Of a stretch of 64,000 nt of DNA, positions 1 to 11,313 are shown one piece after another. Under the pieces are notes generated by a model that did no database searches, was not told where the DNA came from, and saw nothing but the letters and a program-made list of their open reading frames with translations. The stretch comes from Allocoprococcus comes (GTDB taxonomy: Bacteria; Bacillota; Clostridia; Lachnospirales; Lachnospiraceae): contig NZ_JAAIMM010000004.1 of assembly GCF_013300725.1 (NCBI RefSeq), forward strand, positions 99,223 to 163,222, read 5' to 3'. Position 1 is the stretch's first letter, and the number at the start of each line of letters is the position of its first letter. A program made the position numbers and the translations under genes.

Positions 1-2
1 AG

Positions 3-272
3 ACCTACCTGGGCGAAGGCGTATCACCACTCGGCAAAATGCTCAAAGGCTACGGCAACAACGGAGAAGACCAAACCGAAGGAGCCCGCTACAAAAATGT
101 CTTTGGAACCTATTCGCACGGCTCCCTTTTACCAAAGAACCCGGTACTTTGCGATTTTATATTACAAACTGCCCTCGAACGCAAATACGGCAAAATCGCC
201 CCACTCGCCCCACTGGACGACACCTTAGAATTAAACGCCAACGAATACATGAAACAAAGATTAAGTAAATAA
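3..272 (+). CDS. gatD: GatD-type glutamine amidotransferase subunit, C-terminal part (cut by window edge)
   Basis: Only the last 89 codons are inside the window; the frame is open from base 3 to the TAA at 270-272. The tail contains LKGYGNNGEDQTEGARYKN and FGTYSHGSLLPKNP, which is how the CobB/CobQ-like amidotransferase GatD ends; the His of TYSHG is the catalytic-triad His of this class. GatD works with MurT in the cytoplasm: it releases ammonia from glutamine so that MurT can amidate the D-Glu of lipid II to D-isoglutamine. A murT gene would be expected just upstream, outside the window. A strong terminator follows directly, so this is the last gene of its operon. Family assignment rests on the C-terminal motif only, since the nucleophile Cys is not in view. 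Confidence 0.85.
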   Translation, partial: TYLGEGVSPLGKMLKGYGNNGEDQTEGARYKNVFGTYSHGSLLPKNPVLCDFILQTALERKYGKIAPLAPLDDTLELNANEYMKQRLSK

Positions 273-282
273 CTATTTTAGC

Positions 283-331
283 AAAATGCCTCTGCACACA
301 AGGTCGCGTCCTGTCTGTGCAGAGGCATTTT
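283..331 (+). terminator. Rho-independent terminator of gatD
   Basis: A perfect 16-bp stem (AAAATGCCTCTGCACA at 283-298 against 316-331) closes a 17-nt loop and ends in TTTT. It lies 10 bases after the gatD stop. The 3' arm ends in only four T, and the 5' arm starts with AAAA, so it could also work from the minus strand. Confidence 0.85.
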
Positions 332-386
332 GTCCCATCTATGATACAACAAGGCAAAACTTTGCCAGTAAAGTACAGCGGTCGTT

Positions 387-532
387 GTGGGAGAATCATC
401 TCTTTCGATTCACTTATTGTGTAATGGAGAGAAGACTCAAAAATTATGGAAGCCATTGCTGACACAATTTTCGCTTTCAGAGGCTTCTCGGAATGGTTTG
501 CACAATGGAATCGAAAGAGATGATTCTCCCAC
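387..532. repeat. Nested palindromic element, copy 1
   Basis: It lies in the 456-base gap between gatD and comM. Outer arms of 25 bp are perfectly complementary (387-411 with 508-532). Inside are nested shorter stems: ATTGTGTAA 416-424 with TTGCACAAT 498-506 (one G-T pair), GAGAAG 429-434 with CTTCTC 484-489, and AAAATTATG 440-448 with CACAATTTT 463-471 (one mismatch). A clearly related element is at 11314-11476; the two share blocks such as AATGGAGA, TGGAAGCC, ATTTTCGC and CGGAATGGTTTGCACAA, but their outer arms are unrelated in sequence. The short open frame through it (387-581) is not convincing as a gene. Bases 533-728 show nothing further apart from the comM leader. Confidence 0.75.
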
Positions 533-728
533 GATGACCTCACAACCTACTCCCACAAATTTCCCCTCCCAATCATCTTGACAAAATCCCCTCCCCATAC
601 TATCATAAGGATACATTTTCTAAAAGATATCGGTTTTCTTTTAGCAAATCACTCATGGCATTTCGCCATACATTTTCTGAAATAAAACTTCTGAACTTTT
701 GCCGGGGAAAGGCAAGGGTGAATTTAAT

Positions 729-2255
729 ATGGGATTTTACAAGGTACATTCGGCAACGATTCTGGGGCTGAAAGTAGAATTTGTGCAGGTAGAAGCAGAT
801 GCAGGGAACGGACTTCCAATGTTTCATATGGTGGGATATCTGTCTTCGGAGGTAAAGGAAGCAGCAGAACGGGTAAGAACTGCCATGCGCAATACCGGTT
901 ATACCATGCCGGCGAAAAAGATTGTGATCAATCTGTCGCCGGCATGTGTCCGCAAGAAGGGATCTGTATTTGATCTTCCAATTGCAGTTGCAGTACTTGG
1001 GGCAATGGGGAGATTCCCGGAAAAAGCCGTGGAGGATATCTTACTTGCAGGGGAGCTCGGACTGGATGGAAAGCTGCAGCCGGCAGAGGGAATCCTTCCG
1101 ATTGTTCTGGAAGCAAAGAGGGCTGGTTTCAGGTGTTGTGTGATTCCGAAGTCAAATGAGGATGAGGGAAGGCTGGCGCAGGGAATACAGATTTTTGGGG
1201 CAGAGACTCTGGAAGAGGTATGCAGATGGCTGAAGGGTGAGTATATGCCTCAGATGGAGAAACCTGACAAAGAAGAGGCTCATGGAACGGAAGAATGGGA
1301 CATAGATTATAGTGATATTCAGGGACAGGAAGCAGTAAAAAGGGCGACGATGGTGGCAGTGGCAGGAGGACATAACCTGCTTTATGTCGGGCCGCCCGGT
1401 TCCGGAAAGACGATGCTTGCCAAACGGATCCCGACGATCCTGCCACCGCTTGACCGGGAAGAAAGTCTGGAGATCACGGGGATTTACAGTACGGCGGGAC
1501 TGCTTAAAAGAGAGAATCCGCTGATCTGGCAGAGACCGTTCCGGGAGGTCCATCATACCGTGACACGGGCAGCACTCATCGGAGGCGGACGAATCCCATC
1601 GCCGGGAGAAGCAACACTTGCGCATGGAGGTGTTCTTTTTCTGGATGAATTGGCGGAGTTCCCGAGAGGTGTTCTGGAGGTGCTCAGGCAGCCGCTGGAA
1701 GAAAAATGCATTCATCTGGCAAGGCAGCAGGGAGCTTATATTTTTCCGGCAGATTTTATGCTGGTTGCTGCAACAAATCCATGTCCCTGCGGAATGGCTC
1801 CTGGTCCCCAATGTACCTGTACGCCCGGGCAGATCCGGAATTATCAGGGAAAGCTGAGCCAGCCGTTTCTGGATCGGATTGATATCTGCATGGAGGCACC
1901 CAAGGTCGAATATGAAGAACTGACCGGAAAGGGAACAGGGATGGATTCCAGAGGCATGCGGGAAAAAGTGATGCTTGCAAGAATGCGTCAGATGGAACGT
2001 TTTCAGGAAGAAAAGCTGACAAAAAATGCACAGATGGGGCAAAATGAAATTGAAAAATACTGCCGTCTTGGGAAAGAGGAAGAACGGATGATGCGCCAGG
2101 CTTATGAAGTGATGAACCTGACGGTGAGGAGCTATCATAAGGTGTTAAAGGTGGCACGGACGATTGCGGATCTGGAGGAAAAAGAGGAGATCGATCTTGC
2201 GGCACTTCGAGAGGCACTGGGGTATCGGGTTATGGATAAAGAATACTGGGGATAA
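729..2255 (+). CDS. comM: ComM/YifB-family Mg-chelatase-like AAA+ ATPase
   Basis: This 508-residue protein belongs to the YifB/ComM family of AAA+ ATPases. ComM in other bacteria is a helicase that helps branch migration of incoming DNA during natural transformation; a role in DNA uptake or recombination fits the next gene, dprA. Visible features are the N-terminal ChlI-like domain (FHMVGYLSSEVKEAAERVR), Walker A GPPGSGKT near residue 220, Walker B LFLDELAEF near 302, the family motif ATNPCPCG, and a C-terminal Mg-chelatase domain ending with LKVARTIADLEEKEEIDL. The start at ATG 729 gives the usual N-terminus MGFYKVHSATILG and has AAGGGTG upstream; an in-frame TTG at 699 is less likely. dprA begins five bases after the stop, so the two are probably cotranscribed with topA. 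Confidence 0.93.
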   Translation: MGFYKVHSATILGLKVEFVQVEADAGNGLPMFHMVGYLSSEVKEAAERVRTAMRNTGYTMPAKKIVINLSPACVRKKGSVFDLPIAVAVLGAMGRFPEKAVEDILLAGELGLDGKLQPAEGILPIVLEAKRAGFRCCVIPKSNEDEGRLAQGIQIFGAETLEEVCRWLKGEYMPQMEKPDKEEAHGTEEWDIDYSDIQGQEAVKRATMVAVAGGHNLLYVGPPGSGKTMLAKRIPTILPPLDREESLEITGIYSTAGLLKRENPLIWQRPFREVHHTVTRAALIGGGRIPSPGEATLAHGGVLFLDELAEFPRGVLEVLRQPLEEKCIHLARQQGAYIFPADFMLVAATNPCPCGMAPGPQCTCTPGQIRNYQGKLSQPFLDRIDICMEAPKVEYEELTGKGTGMDSRGMREKVMLARMRQMERFQEEKLTKNAQMGQNEIEKYCRLGKEEERMMRQAYEVMNLTVRSYHKVLKVARTIADLEEKEEIDLAALREALGYRVMDKEYWG

Positions 2256-2260
2256 GAGAA

Positions 2261-3358
2261 ATGAGTGAAATGTGGTATACATACTGGCTGGCGTGTGTGG
2301 AAGGAATCACAGGTGACAGAAAGTGTGAATTATGCAGAAAGAACGGATCTGCGGAAGCGGTCTATTATATAGAAGAAAAAGGAATCAGAGAACAGATAAT
2401 TACAGAAAAAGAGTGGGGGATCCTGAAAGAAAGTAAGAAAAAAAGGAACTGGAGGGAAGCGTATCAAAAAGCGGCGGACCGGGGAATTCAGATGGCAGTC
2501 CGGGGACAGAACAATTATCCGAAACGGTTTGAAGAACTTGCAGGAATGCCGTATGCACTCTTTTTTATCGGGAAGATGCCACAGGAGGGAATCCCGTCGG
2601 TGGCGGTGGTAGGTGCCAGAAGATGTAGCAGCTATGGTGAGAAAATGACGCTTCGCTTTGTTGAAAGACTTGCGGAGAGCGGAATCCAGATCATCAGTGG
2701 AATGGCACTGGGAATTGACGGGATGGCACACCGGGCTGCATTAAATGTCGGAGGGAAGACATTTGCGGTTCTGGGAGGCGGAGCAGATGTATGTTATCCG
2801 GCGGCACATAAAGGACTTTATAAAGATTTAATAAAGCGCGGAGGTATACTGTCTGAACAGCCACCGGGAACTCCACCGGTTGCCTGGCATTTTCCGGCAA
2901 GAAACCGTCTGATCAGCGGACTTGCCGATGTGGTACTCGTTATGGAGGCAAAAGAAAAGAGCGGATCCCTGATTACAGCAGACATGGCTCTTGAACAGGG
3001 AAGAGACATTTATGCTCTCCCGGGGATGGTGACAGAGCCGCTGAGCTGTGGTTGTAACCGCCTGATCCGGCAGGGGGCAGGGATCCTTCTGAATGAAGAA
3101 GATTTGCTGGAAGAACTGGTTATAAAAGGGTTGCTAAAGAAGAAAAACGCAATTATATCAGACACGAAAAATAAAATAAAGCTTGAAACGAAAGAAAATT
3201 TGGTGTATAGTAAGCTCGGTTTGTATCCGCGGGGGCTGGATGATTTACAGAGAGAAACCGGACTTACTCCACAGGAGGTGATGGGAATCTGTGTATCTCT
3301 TCAGTTGAAAGGATACATTCAGGAAAGATCAAAAAATTATTATGTCAGAGTAAAATGA
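2261..3358 (+). CDS. dprA: DNA-processing protein DprA/Smf
   Basis: DprA binds incoming single-stranded DNA and loads RecA during transformation; many non-competent Firmicutes also keep it. The 365-residue protein has an N-terminal SAM-like part, then the Rossmann-like DprA domain starting near residue 113 (VAVVGARRCSSYG, IISGMALGIDGMAH, FAVLGGGADVCYP, PARNRLISGLAD, GSLITADMALEQGRD) and a C-terminal winged-helix (YPRGLDDLQRETGLTPQEV). These motifs and the length are typical. It is five bases behind comM and 32 bases ahead of topA, an order (comM-dprA-topA-codY) common in clostridia. No promoter is evident between these genes. Confidence 0.95.
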   Translation: MSEMWYTYWLACVEGITGDRKCELCRKNGSAEAVYYIEEKGIREQIITEKEWGILKESKKKRNWREAYQKAADRGIQMAVRGQNNYPKRFEELAGMPYALFFIGKMPQEGIPSVAVVGARRCSSYGEKMTLRFVERLAESGIQIISGMALGIDGMAHRAALNVGGKTFAVLGGGADVCYPAAHKGLYKDLIKRGGILSEQPPGTPPVAWHFPARNRLISGLADVVLVMEAKEKSGSLITADMALEQGRDIYALPGMVTEPLSCGCNRLIRQGAGILLNEEDLLEELVIKGLLKKKNAIISDTKNKIKLETKENLVYSKLGLYPRGLDDLQRETGLTPQEVMGICVSLQLKGYIQERSKNYYVRVK

Positions 3359-3390
3359 TCTGACACTGTTAATATGGAGGAATATAATAT

Positions 3391-5478
3391 ATGGCACGTT
3401 ATCTTGTGATTGTAGAGTCACCGACAAAAGTGAAGACCATAAAGAAATTTCTCGGCAGCAATTACGTGGTAATGGCATCCAACGGACATGTAAGAGATCT
3501 GCCGAAAAGTCAGATGGGAGTAGACCTGGAGCATGACTTTGAGCCGAAATACATTACAATCAGAGGAAAAGGTGAGATCCTTGCAGGGCTTAGAAAAGAA
3601 GTAAAAAAAGCAGATAAGATTTATCTTGCAACTGACCCGGACCGTGAAGGAGAAGCAATTTCCTGGCACCTGATGAAGGCGCTTAAGCTGGAAGGAAAGA
3701 AAGTATACCGGATCAGCTTTAACGAGATCACTAAAAGTGCGGTAAAGGCATCACTGAAAAATGCACGTGATATCGACATGGATCTGGTAGATGCGCAGCA
3801 GGCGCGTCGTGTGCTGGATCGTATTGTGGGATATAAGATCAGTCCGGTTCTCTGGGCAAAAGTAAAAAGAGGTCTCAGTGCCGGACGTGTACAGTCAGTA
3901 GCACTTCGCATCATTGCAGACCGGGAAGACGAGATTGCATCTTTTATTCCGGAAGAATACTGGTCACTGGACGCCAATTTCAAGATAAAGGGAGAAAAGA
4001 AGCCTCTTACAGCAAAATTCTACGGAACAAAGGATGAGAAGATTACGATCCATAATGAAGAGGAACTGAATAAGATTCTTGCAGAACTGGAAGATGCAGA
4101 ATATAAAGTGGTCGATGTAAAGCGCGGTGAGAGAAGCAAAAAAGCACCGCTTCCGTTTACGACCAGTACCCTTCAGCAGGAGGCATCCAAAGCACTGAAT
4201 TTTGCAACTTCAAAGACGATGCGTATCGCACAGCAGCTTTATGAAGGTGTGGATATCAAAGGAAGCGGAACGGTTGGTCTGATCACTTACCTGCGTACTG
4301 ATTCGACCCGTATCTCTGAGGAGGCGGATGCAAATGCAAGAGCCTACGTTGGAAAAGCCTACGGAGAAGAGTATGTGGCAGAGACTGCATCGGAACAGAA
4401 GCAGAAGAATGACGGGAAAAATATTCAGGATGCACACGAAGCCATCCGTCCGTCAGATGTTACCCGTGTTCCGGCAGAAATCAAAGAATCTCTTACAAGA
4501 GATCAGTTCCGTCTGTATCAGCTGATATGGAAGCGTTTTGTGGCGAGCAGAATGCAGCCGGCAAAATATGAGACAACTTCTGTTAAAATCGGAGCAGATG
4601 ATTACCGTTTTACGGTATCGGCATCTAAGATTGTATTTGAAGGTTTCCGTCTGGCATATGTGGAAAGCGATGAGGAAAAACAGAGTGGAAATGTAATGGT
4701 CAAGAGTATTGACAAAGATTCAGAACTGACGAAAGAATCCTTTGATTATAAGCAGCATTTCACACAGCCACCTGCACATTACACTGAGGCATCTCTGGTA
4801 AAGACACTGGAAGAGCTTGGAATCGGACGTCCGAGTACCTATGCACCGACGATCTCTACGATCATTGCAAGAAGATACGTTGCAAAAGAGAACAAGAATC
4901 TTTATATGACTGAGCTTGGTGAAGTGGTCAATAATATTATGAAGCAGTCTTTCACAAGCATTGTCGATGTCAACTTTACCGCTTATATGGAAGGACTTCT
5001 GGATATGATCGCAGAAGGAAAGGTAGAGTGGAAATCGGTTATCAGCAATTTCTATCCGGATTTGAATGAAGCGGTTGAAAAAGCAGAAAAAGAGCTGGAA
5101 ACAGTTAAAATCGAGGATGAGGTAACCGATGTAGTCTGCGAAGAATGTGGAAGAAATATGGTCATCAAATACGGTCCCCATGGAAAGTTCCTTGCATGTC
5201 CCGGATTCCCGGAATGCCGCAACACCAAACCGTATCTGGAGAAGATTGGAGTTGCCTGCCCGAAATGCGGAAAAGACATTGTACTGCGTAAGACAAAGAA
5301 AGGCAGACGTTATTACGGATGTGAGGATAATCCGGAATGCGATTTTATGTCATGGCAGAAGCCGTCAGAAGAAAAATGTCCGAAATGCGGAAGCTATATG
5401 GTAGAAAAAGGAAATAAACTTGTCTGCGGTAATGAGCAGTGTGGATTTGTTAAAAATAAAGAGAAAGATGAAAAATAA
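3391..5478 (+). CDS. topA: DNA topoisomerase I
   Basis: Type IA topoisomerase of 695 residues that relaxes negative supercoils in the cytoplasm. The N-terminal Toprim domain shows YLVIVESPTKVKTIKKFLG and the acidic ATDPDREGEAISWH motif. The active-site Tyr is in LITYLRTDSTRIS near residue 300. Three C-terminal four-Cys zinc ribbons follow (CEECGRNM, CPKCGKDI and CPKCGSYM each with a second Cys pair), about residues 577-690, as usual for Firmicutes TopA. The start has GGAGG at 3376-3380. It is probably read from the comM-dprA transcript. Confidence 0.97.
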   Translation: MARYLVIVESPTKVKTIKKFLGSNYVVMASNGHVRDLPKSQMGVDLEHDFEPKYITIRGKGEILAGLRKEVKKADKIYLATDPDREGEAISWHLMKALKLEGKKVYRISFNEITKSAVKASLKNARDIDMDLVDAQQARRVLDRIVGYKISPVLWAKVKRGLSAGRVQSVALRIIADREDEIASFIPEEYWSLDANFKIKGEKKPLTAKFYGTKDEKITIHNEEELNKILAELEDAEYKVVDVKRGERSKKAPLPFTTSTLQQEASKALNFATSKTMRIAQQLYEGVDIKGSGTVGLITYLRTDSTRISEEADANARAYVGKAYGEEYVAETASEQKQKNDGKNIQDAHEAIRPSDVTRVPAEIKESLTRDQFRLYQLIWKRFVASRMQPAKYETTSVKIGADDYRFTVSASKIVFEGFRLAYVESDEEKQSGNVMVKSIDKDSELTKESFDYKQHFTQPPAHYTEASLVKTLEELGIGRPSTYAPTISTIIARRYVAKENKNLYMTELGEVVNNIMKQSFTSIVDVNFTAYMEGLLDMIAEGKVEWKSVISNFYPDLNEAVEKAEKELETVKIEDEVTDVVCEECGRNMVIKYGPHGKFLACPGFPECRNTKPYLEKIGVACPKCGKDIVLRKTKKGRRYYGCEDNPECDFMSWQKPSEEKCPKCGSYMVEKGNKLVCGNEQCGFVKNKEKDEK

Positions 5479-5520
5479 ATCAAATTTCATTGAACTATTC
5501 AGAATTGTATGATAATATAT

Positions 5521-5557
5521 TTATGTGCACATTTTTTTGACTAATTTGTGCACATAA
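5521..5557. promoter_or_regulatory. 11-bp inverted repeat in the codY leader
   Basis: TTATGTGCACA (5521-5531) is repeated inverted as TGTGCACATAA (5547-5557) with 15 bases between, inside the 154-base topA-codY gap. A TTGACT at 5537-5542 lies in the spacer, but no good -10 sits at the right distance. It may be an operator or a weak hairpin; no T-run follows, so it is not a normal terminator. Confidence 0.5.
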
Positions 5558-5632
5558 TTTCAACAATATTTCATATTCGTGAAAAATGCGAACGGAAACG
5601 CACATTTTTAATAAAAGTATATGGAGGCAGAT

Positions 5633-6415
5633 ATGAGCGTACAATTATTGGATAAAACAAGAAAAATTAACAAACTGTTGCACAATAATAATTCAAGCAA
5701 AGTTGTGTTTACAGATATCTGTGAAGTTCTGACAGAGATTCTGGCATCGAATGTACTGGTAGTCAGTAAGAAAGGAAAGGTACTCGGTGTCAGCACATGC
5801 GAAGGAGTCCCGGAGATCCATGAGCTTTTGCAGGACGAAGTGGGAGAACATATTGATCCGATGTTAAATGAGCGTCTTCTCAGTATTCTTTCCACAAAAG
5901 AGAATGTTAATCTGCAGACACTTGGATTTACAGCTGATGTATCTCAGGGATATCAGGCGATCATTACTCCGATCAACATTGCAGGAGAGAGACTTGGAAC
6001 TCTGTTTTTATACAGAAAAGAGTCCATGTACGAAATCGACGACATCATTTTGAGCGAGTACGGAACCACTGTCGTGGGACTTGAGATGCTCCGATCTGTT
6101 AACGAAGAGAGTGCAGAAGAGACCAGAAAAGAGCAGATCGTACAATCTGCGATCAGTACACTTTCTTTCTCTGAACTGGAAGCAATCATCCATATTTTTG
6201 ATGAACTTAACGGAATGGAAGGCATTCTGGTGGCAAGCAAGATTGCAGACCGTGTGGGAATCACCCGTTCTGTAATTGTCAATGCACTCCGCAAATTTGA
6301 GAGTGCAGGCGTGATAGAATCCCGTTCATCCGGTATGAAAGGAACTTACATCAAGGTTGTGAATGATTACGTGTTCAAAGAACTGGATAAGATCAAAAAA
6401 GAAAAAATGAATTAA
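5633..6415 (+). CDS. codY: GTP- and branched-chain-amino-acid-sensing repressor CodY
   Basis: CodY is the global regulator of nutrient limitation in low-GC Firmicutes; with GTP and isoleucine/valine bound it represses nitrogen, transport and biosynthesis genes. The 260-residue product has the N-terminal GAF sensor (LLDKTRKINKLLHNN, ASNVLVVSKKGKVLG, YQAIITPINIAGERLGTL) and the winged helix-turn-helix near residues 200-240 (SKIADRVGITRSVIVNAL, then RSSGMKGTYIKVVND), which is the most conserved part of the family. The start is ATG 5633, because GGAGG at 5623-5627 overlaps the more upstream ATG at 5621. A likely target in this window is gltB, which has a 13/15 CodY box (37366-37380). A terminator follows the gene. 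Confidence 0.96.
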   Translation: MSVQLLDKTRKINKLLHNNNSSKVVFTDICEVLTEILASNVLVVSKKGKVLGVSTCEGVPEIHELLQDEVGEHIDPMLNERLLSILSTKENVNLQTLGFTADVSQGYQAIITPINIAGERLGTLFLYRKESMYEIDDIILSEYGTTVVGLEMLRSVNEESAEETRKEQIVQSAISTLSFSELEAIIHIFDELNGMEGILVASKIADRVGITRSVIVNALRKFESAGVIESRSSGMKGTYIKVVNDYVFKELDKIKKEKMN

Positions 6416-6427
6416 GGATAAAAGTAA

Positions 6428-6463
6428 AAGAGGGGTATCAGACAAATCTGATGCCCTTTTCTT
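6428..6463 (+). terminator. Terminator of codY
   Basis: GGGTATCAGA (6433-6442) pairs with TCTGATGCCC (6447-6456) with one T-G pair, a CAAA loop, and is followed by TTTTCTTT. It separates codY from the small gene at 6504. Confidence 0.88.
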
Positions 6464-6503
6464 TAACGGGGGACTATATTTGTAAAAAAGGAGAGAAGAG
6501 AGC

Positions 6504-6809
6504 ATGTATGATGGAGATAAAGCTGTACTTACGATGGTACAGTATCTGAAAGAAGATAAGGAAAAAGATGAGAATATTTATGAGGCAACAGTCATAGAAT
6601 ATCAGAAGGAGATGGAGCAGGTACATCTGATCCTGCGCTCAGGCAGTCTTTCTGATATTTCACTGGATGCAGTATATGAATGCCGGATCCGGACGATCAC
6701 ATGTGAGACTGTGTGTACAGGGATGATAAAGGAGCGATATGAGAACCGTGCAGGTATGATTCTGGTCCTGCAGGTGACGAATGGATTTTATGAAATAAAT
6801 CTAAAGTAA
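6504..6809 (+). CDS. Conserved-looking small protein of unknown function
   Basis: The 101-residue product is not recognised. It has no signal peptide or membrane segment and reads as a beta-rich soluble domain (alternating strands in YEATVIEYQKEMEQVHLIL, then RAGMILVLQVTNGFYEINL). AAAGGAGAG at 6487-6495 gives a good ribosome site for ATG 6504, and its codon use resembles the neighbours, so it is probably a real gene. It stands between the codY terminator and the groES promoter as a single-gene unit. A PilZ-like or other small ligand-binding barrel is possible on shape alone, but nothing proves it. Confidence 0.7.
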   Translation: MYDGDKAVLTMVQYLKEDKEKDENIYEATVIEYQKEMEQVHLILRSGSLSDISLDAVYECRIRTITCETVCTGMIKERYENRAGMILVLQVTNGFYEINLK

Positions 6810-6831
6810 TTATAAAATTCAAAATCGAATG

Positions 6832-6860
6832 TTGACAAAAAAGAAAGAGAGTGCTATCTT
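6832..6860 (+). promoter_or_regulatory. Sigma-A promoter of groESL
   Basis: TTGACA (6832-6837), 17 bases, TATCTT (6855-6860). A start near 6868 places the CIRCE element at about +8 to +35. An extra half-operator GAGTGCTA (6849-6856) overlaps the -10. Confidence 0.85.
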
Positions 6861-6875
6861 ATACCTAGAAAGTTT

Positions 6876-6902
6876 TTAGCACTCGATTTTGTTGAGTGCT
6901 AA
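6876..6902 (+). promoter_or_regulatory. CIRCE operator (HrcA binding site)
   Basis: TTAGCACTC, nine bases, GAGTGCTAA: an exact match to the CIRCE consensus. HrcA, not encoded in this window, represses groESL through this site under non-stress conditions. Confidence 0.97.
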
Positions 6903-6928
6903 CAAGATAGAGTTAGGAGGAATTTATA

Positions 6929-7213
6929 ATGAAATTAGAACCATTAGCTGACAGAGTTGTATTAAAACAGTTAGTTGCAGAGGAGACTACAAAATCAGGA
7001 ATCGTACTTCCTGGACAGTCAAAGGAAAAACCACAGCAGGCAGAAGTTGTTGCTGTAGGACCAGGCGGAGTTGTTGATGGAAAAGAAGTTACGATGAATG
7101 TTTCTGTAGGTGATAAAGTTATCTATTCCAAATATGCAGGTACAGAAGTAGAACTCGATGATGAAGAATACATCATTGTAAGACAGAATGATATTCTTGC
7201 AGTGATCAGATAA
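6929..7213 (+). CDS. groES: Co-chaperonin GroES
   Basis: The 94-residue GroES lid subunit works with GroEL in ATP-driven folding of cytoplasmic proteins. It starts MKLEPLADRVVLKQL and has the mobile-loop region EETTKSGIVLPGQSKEKPQ and the roof and C-terminal motif VIYSKYAGTEVELDDEEYIIV, all typical. AGGAGG lies 8 bases before the ATG. It is transcribed with groEL from the CIRCE-controlled promoter; 83 bases separate the two genes. Confidence 0.98.
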   Translation: MKLEPLADRVVLKQLVAEETTKSGIVLPGQSKEKPQQAEVVAVGPGGVVDGKEVTMNVSVGDKVIYSKYAGTEVELDDEEYIIVRQNDILAVIR

Positions 7214-7277
7214 TCCTGCAGGAGATCATATACAGATAAAAATCAGATTTTCAGATCAGAACAGAATTTTATTTTTA

Positions 7278-8922
<1,645 letters not shown>

Positions 8923-8940
8923 GCTAAAAATATGATTTTT

Positions 8941-8972
8941 AGAAAACTCCTCAGAAGAGGAGTTTTCTTTTT
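8941..8972 (+). terminator. Terminator of groESL
   Basis: AGAAAACTCCTC (8941-8952) pairs perfectly with GAGGAGTTTTCT (8957-8968) around an AGAA loop, followed by a T-run. Confidence 0.93.
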
Positions 8973-9022
8973 ATTATAAAAGTGTTACAATAGTTCTAAT
9001 ATATAAATTTGGAGGTTAGGAT

Positions 9023-9514
9023 ATGGGTGATTTTTACACAGAACAGCTGGTGAAGAGGCAGAAAGCATCTTCGACGACGCTGATCAAAGCAATACTTATC
9101 ATACTTACTGTTCTGTCGGTCGTACTTATATTTATGATCCCATTCGGTATAATCGGTCCGGTGATCATGATCGCACTGGATGTTTTTTTGTTCCGGAGTA
9201 TGGATGTTGAATATGAGTATTTATTTGTGAACGGAAGTCTGGATATTGATAAGATTATGGCAAAATCCCGTCGGAAAAATATCTTTTCGATGGAGATGAC
9301 GGATCTTGAGATAATGGCACCTTCCGGTTCGCCGGAACTCAGACCTTATCAGGGGCTGAAAGGAACCGATTACAGTTCAGGTATGCCGGGGGCAGATACA
9401 TATGAGCTGATCGTTGTAAATAACGGGGAAAAGAAAAAGATTATTTTTGAGCCGAATAAGACAGTCTGTGAAGGACTGAAGATGCTGGCGCCAAGAAAAG
9501 TATTTTGTAAATAA
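9023..9514 (+). CDS. Small membrane protein of unknown function
   Basis: The 163-residue protein has a short basic N-terminus and two closely spaced hydrophobic helices (about residues 20-60: LIKAILIILTVLSVVLIFM, then GIIGPVIMIALDVFLF), followed by a soluble cytoplasmic-looking domain with a YEYLFVNGSLDIDKIMAKSRR segment. Small proteins of this shape are common in Lachnospiraceae (I think of DUF6106, from memory only). GGAGG lies before ATG 9023. It is a stand-alone gene between the groEL terminator and the guaB promoter. No function can be assigned. Confidence 0.75.
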   Translation: MGDFYTEQLVKRQKASSTTLIKAILIILTVLSVVLIFMIPFGIIGPVIMIALDVFLFRSMDVEYEYLFVNGSLDIDKIMAKSRRKNIFSMEMTDLEIMAPSGSPELRPYQGLKGTDYSSGMPGADTYELIVVNNGEKKKIIFEPNKTVCEGLKMLAPRKVFCK

Positions 9515-9646
9515 TTCCCGAAAGACGTGCAGAAAAGCTTGCAGGTTCCGGGGGACAATTGCATCCGGAAAGACGGTTACGTAAAACTATCAGTGATCTG
9601 CAGAAACGTGATTGTCACGGACGGACGAATGTACTCGATAAAGGAC

Positions 9647-11176
<1,530 letters not shown>

Positions 11177-11191
11177 GATGTAAAATTAATC

Positions 11192-11236
11192 AAGAGAGAA
11201 GAATCATTTCCGTAAGAGAGACGATTCTTCTCTCTT
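11192..11236 (+). terminator. Hairpin after guaB
   Basis: AAGAGAGAAGAATC (11192-11205) pairs perfectly with GATTCTTCTCTCTT (11223-11236). The following bases (ACATTATCC) are not a T-run, so termination strength is uncertain. Confidence 0.7.
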
Positions 11237-11313
11237 ACATTATCCAACTATTTTCAAACTTCACCCAAACCTTCAACAGTCAACTGAATATATGGCAAAA
11301 GGGAAAATCAGTG

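Noticed and set aside
387..581. Short open frame through palindromic element 1, similar in part to a frame at 11292-11552
   Set aside because: The protein similarity follows from the DNA element itself; the frames differ in their ends, have no ribosome site and read through perfect inverted repeats.
1152..2138. Minus-strand open frame of 328 codons opposite comM
   Set aside because: Shadow of comM; no ribosome site or family motif.
5494..5508. CodY-like box upstream of codY (ACTATTCAGAATTGT)
   Set aside because: Only 10 of 15 positions match; too weak to claim autoregulation.
9515..9646. Purine riboswitch before guaB
   Set aside because: The conserved core was not found; a plain promoter lies close to the gene.
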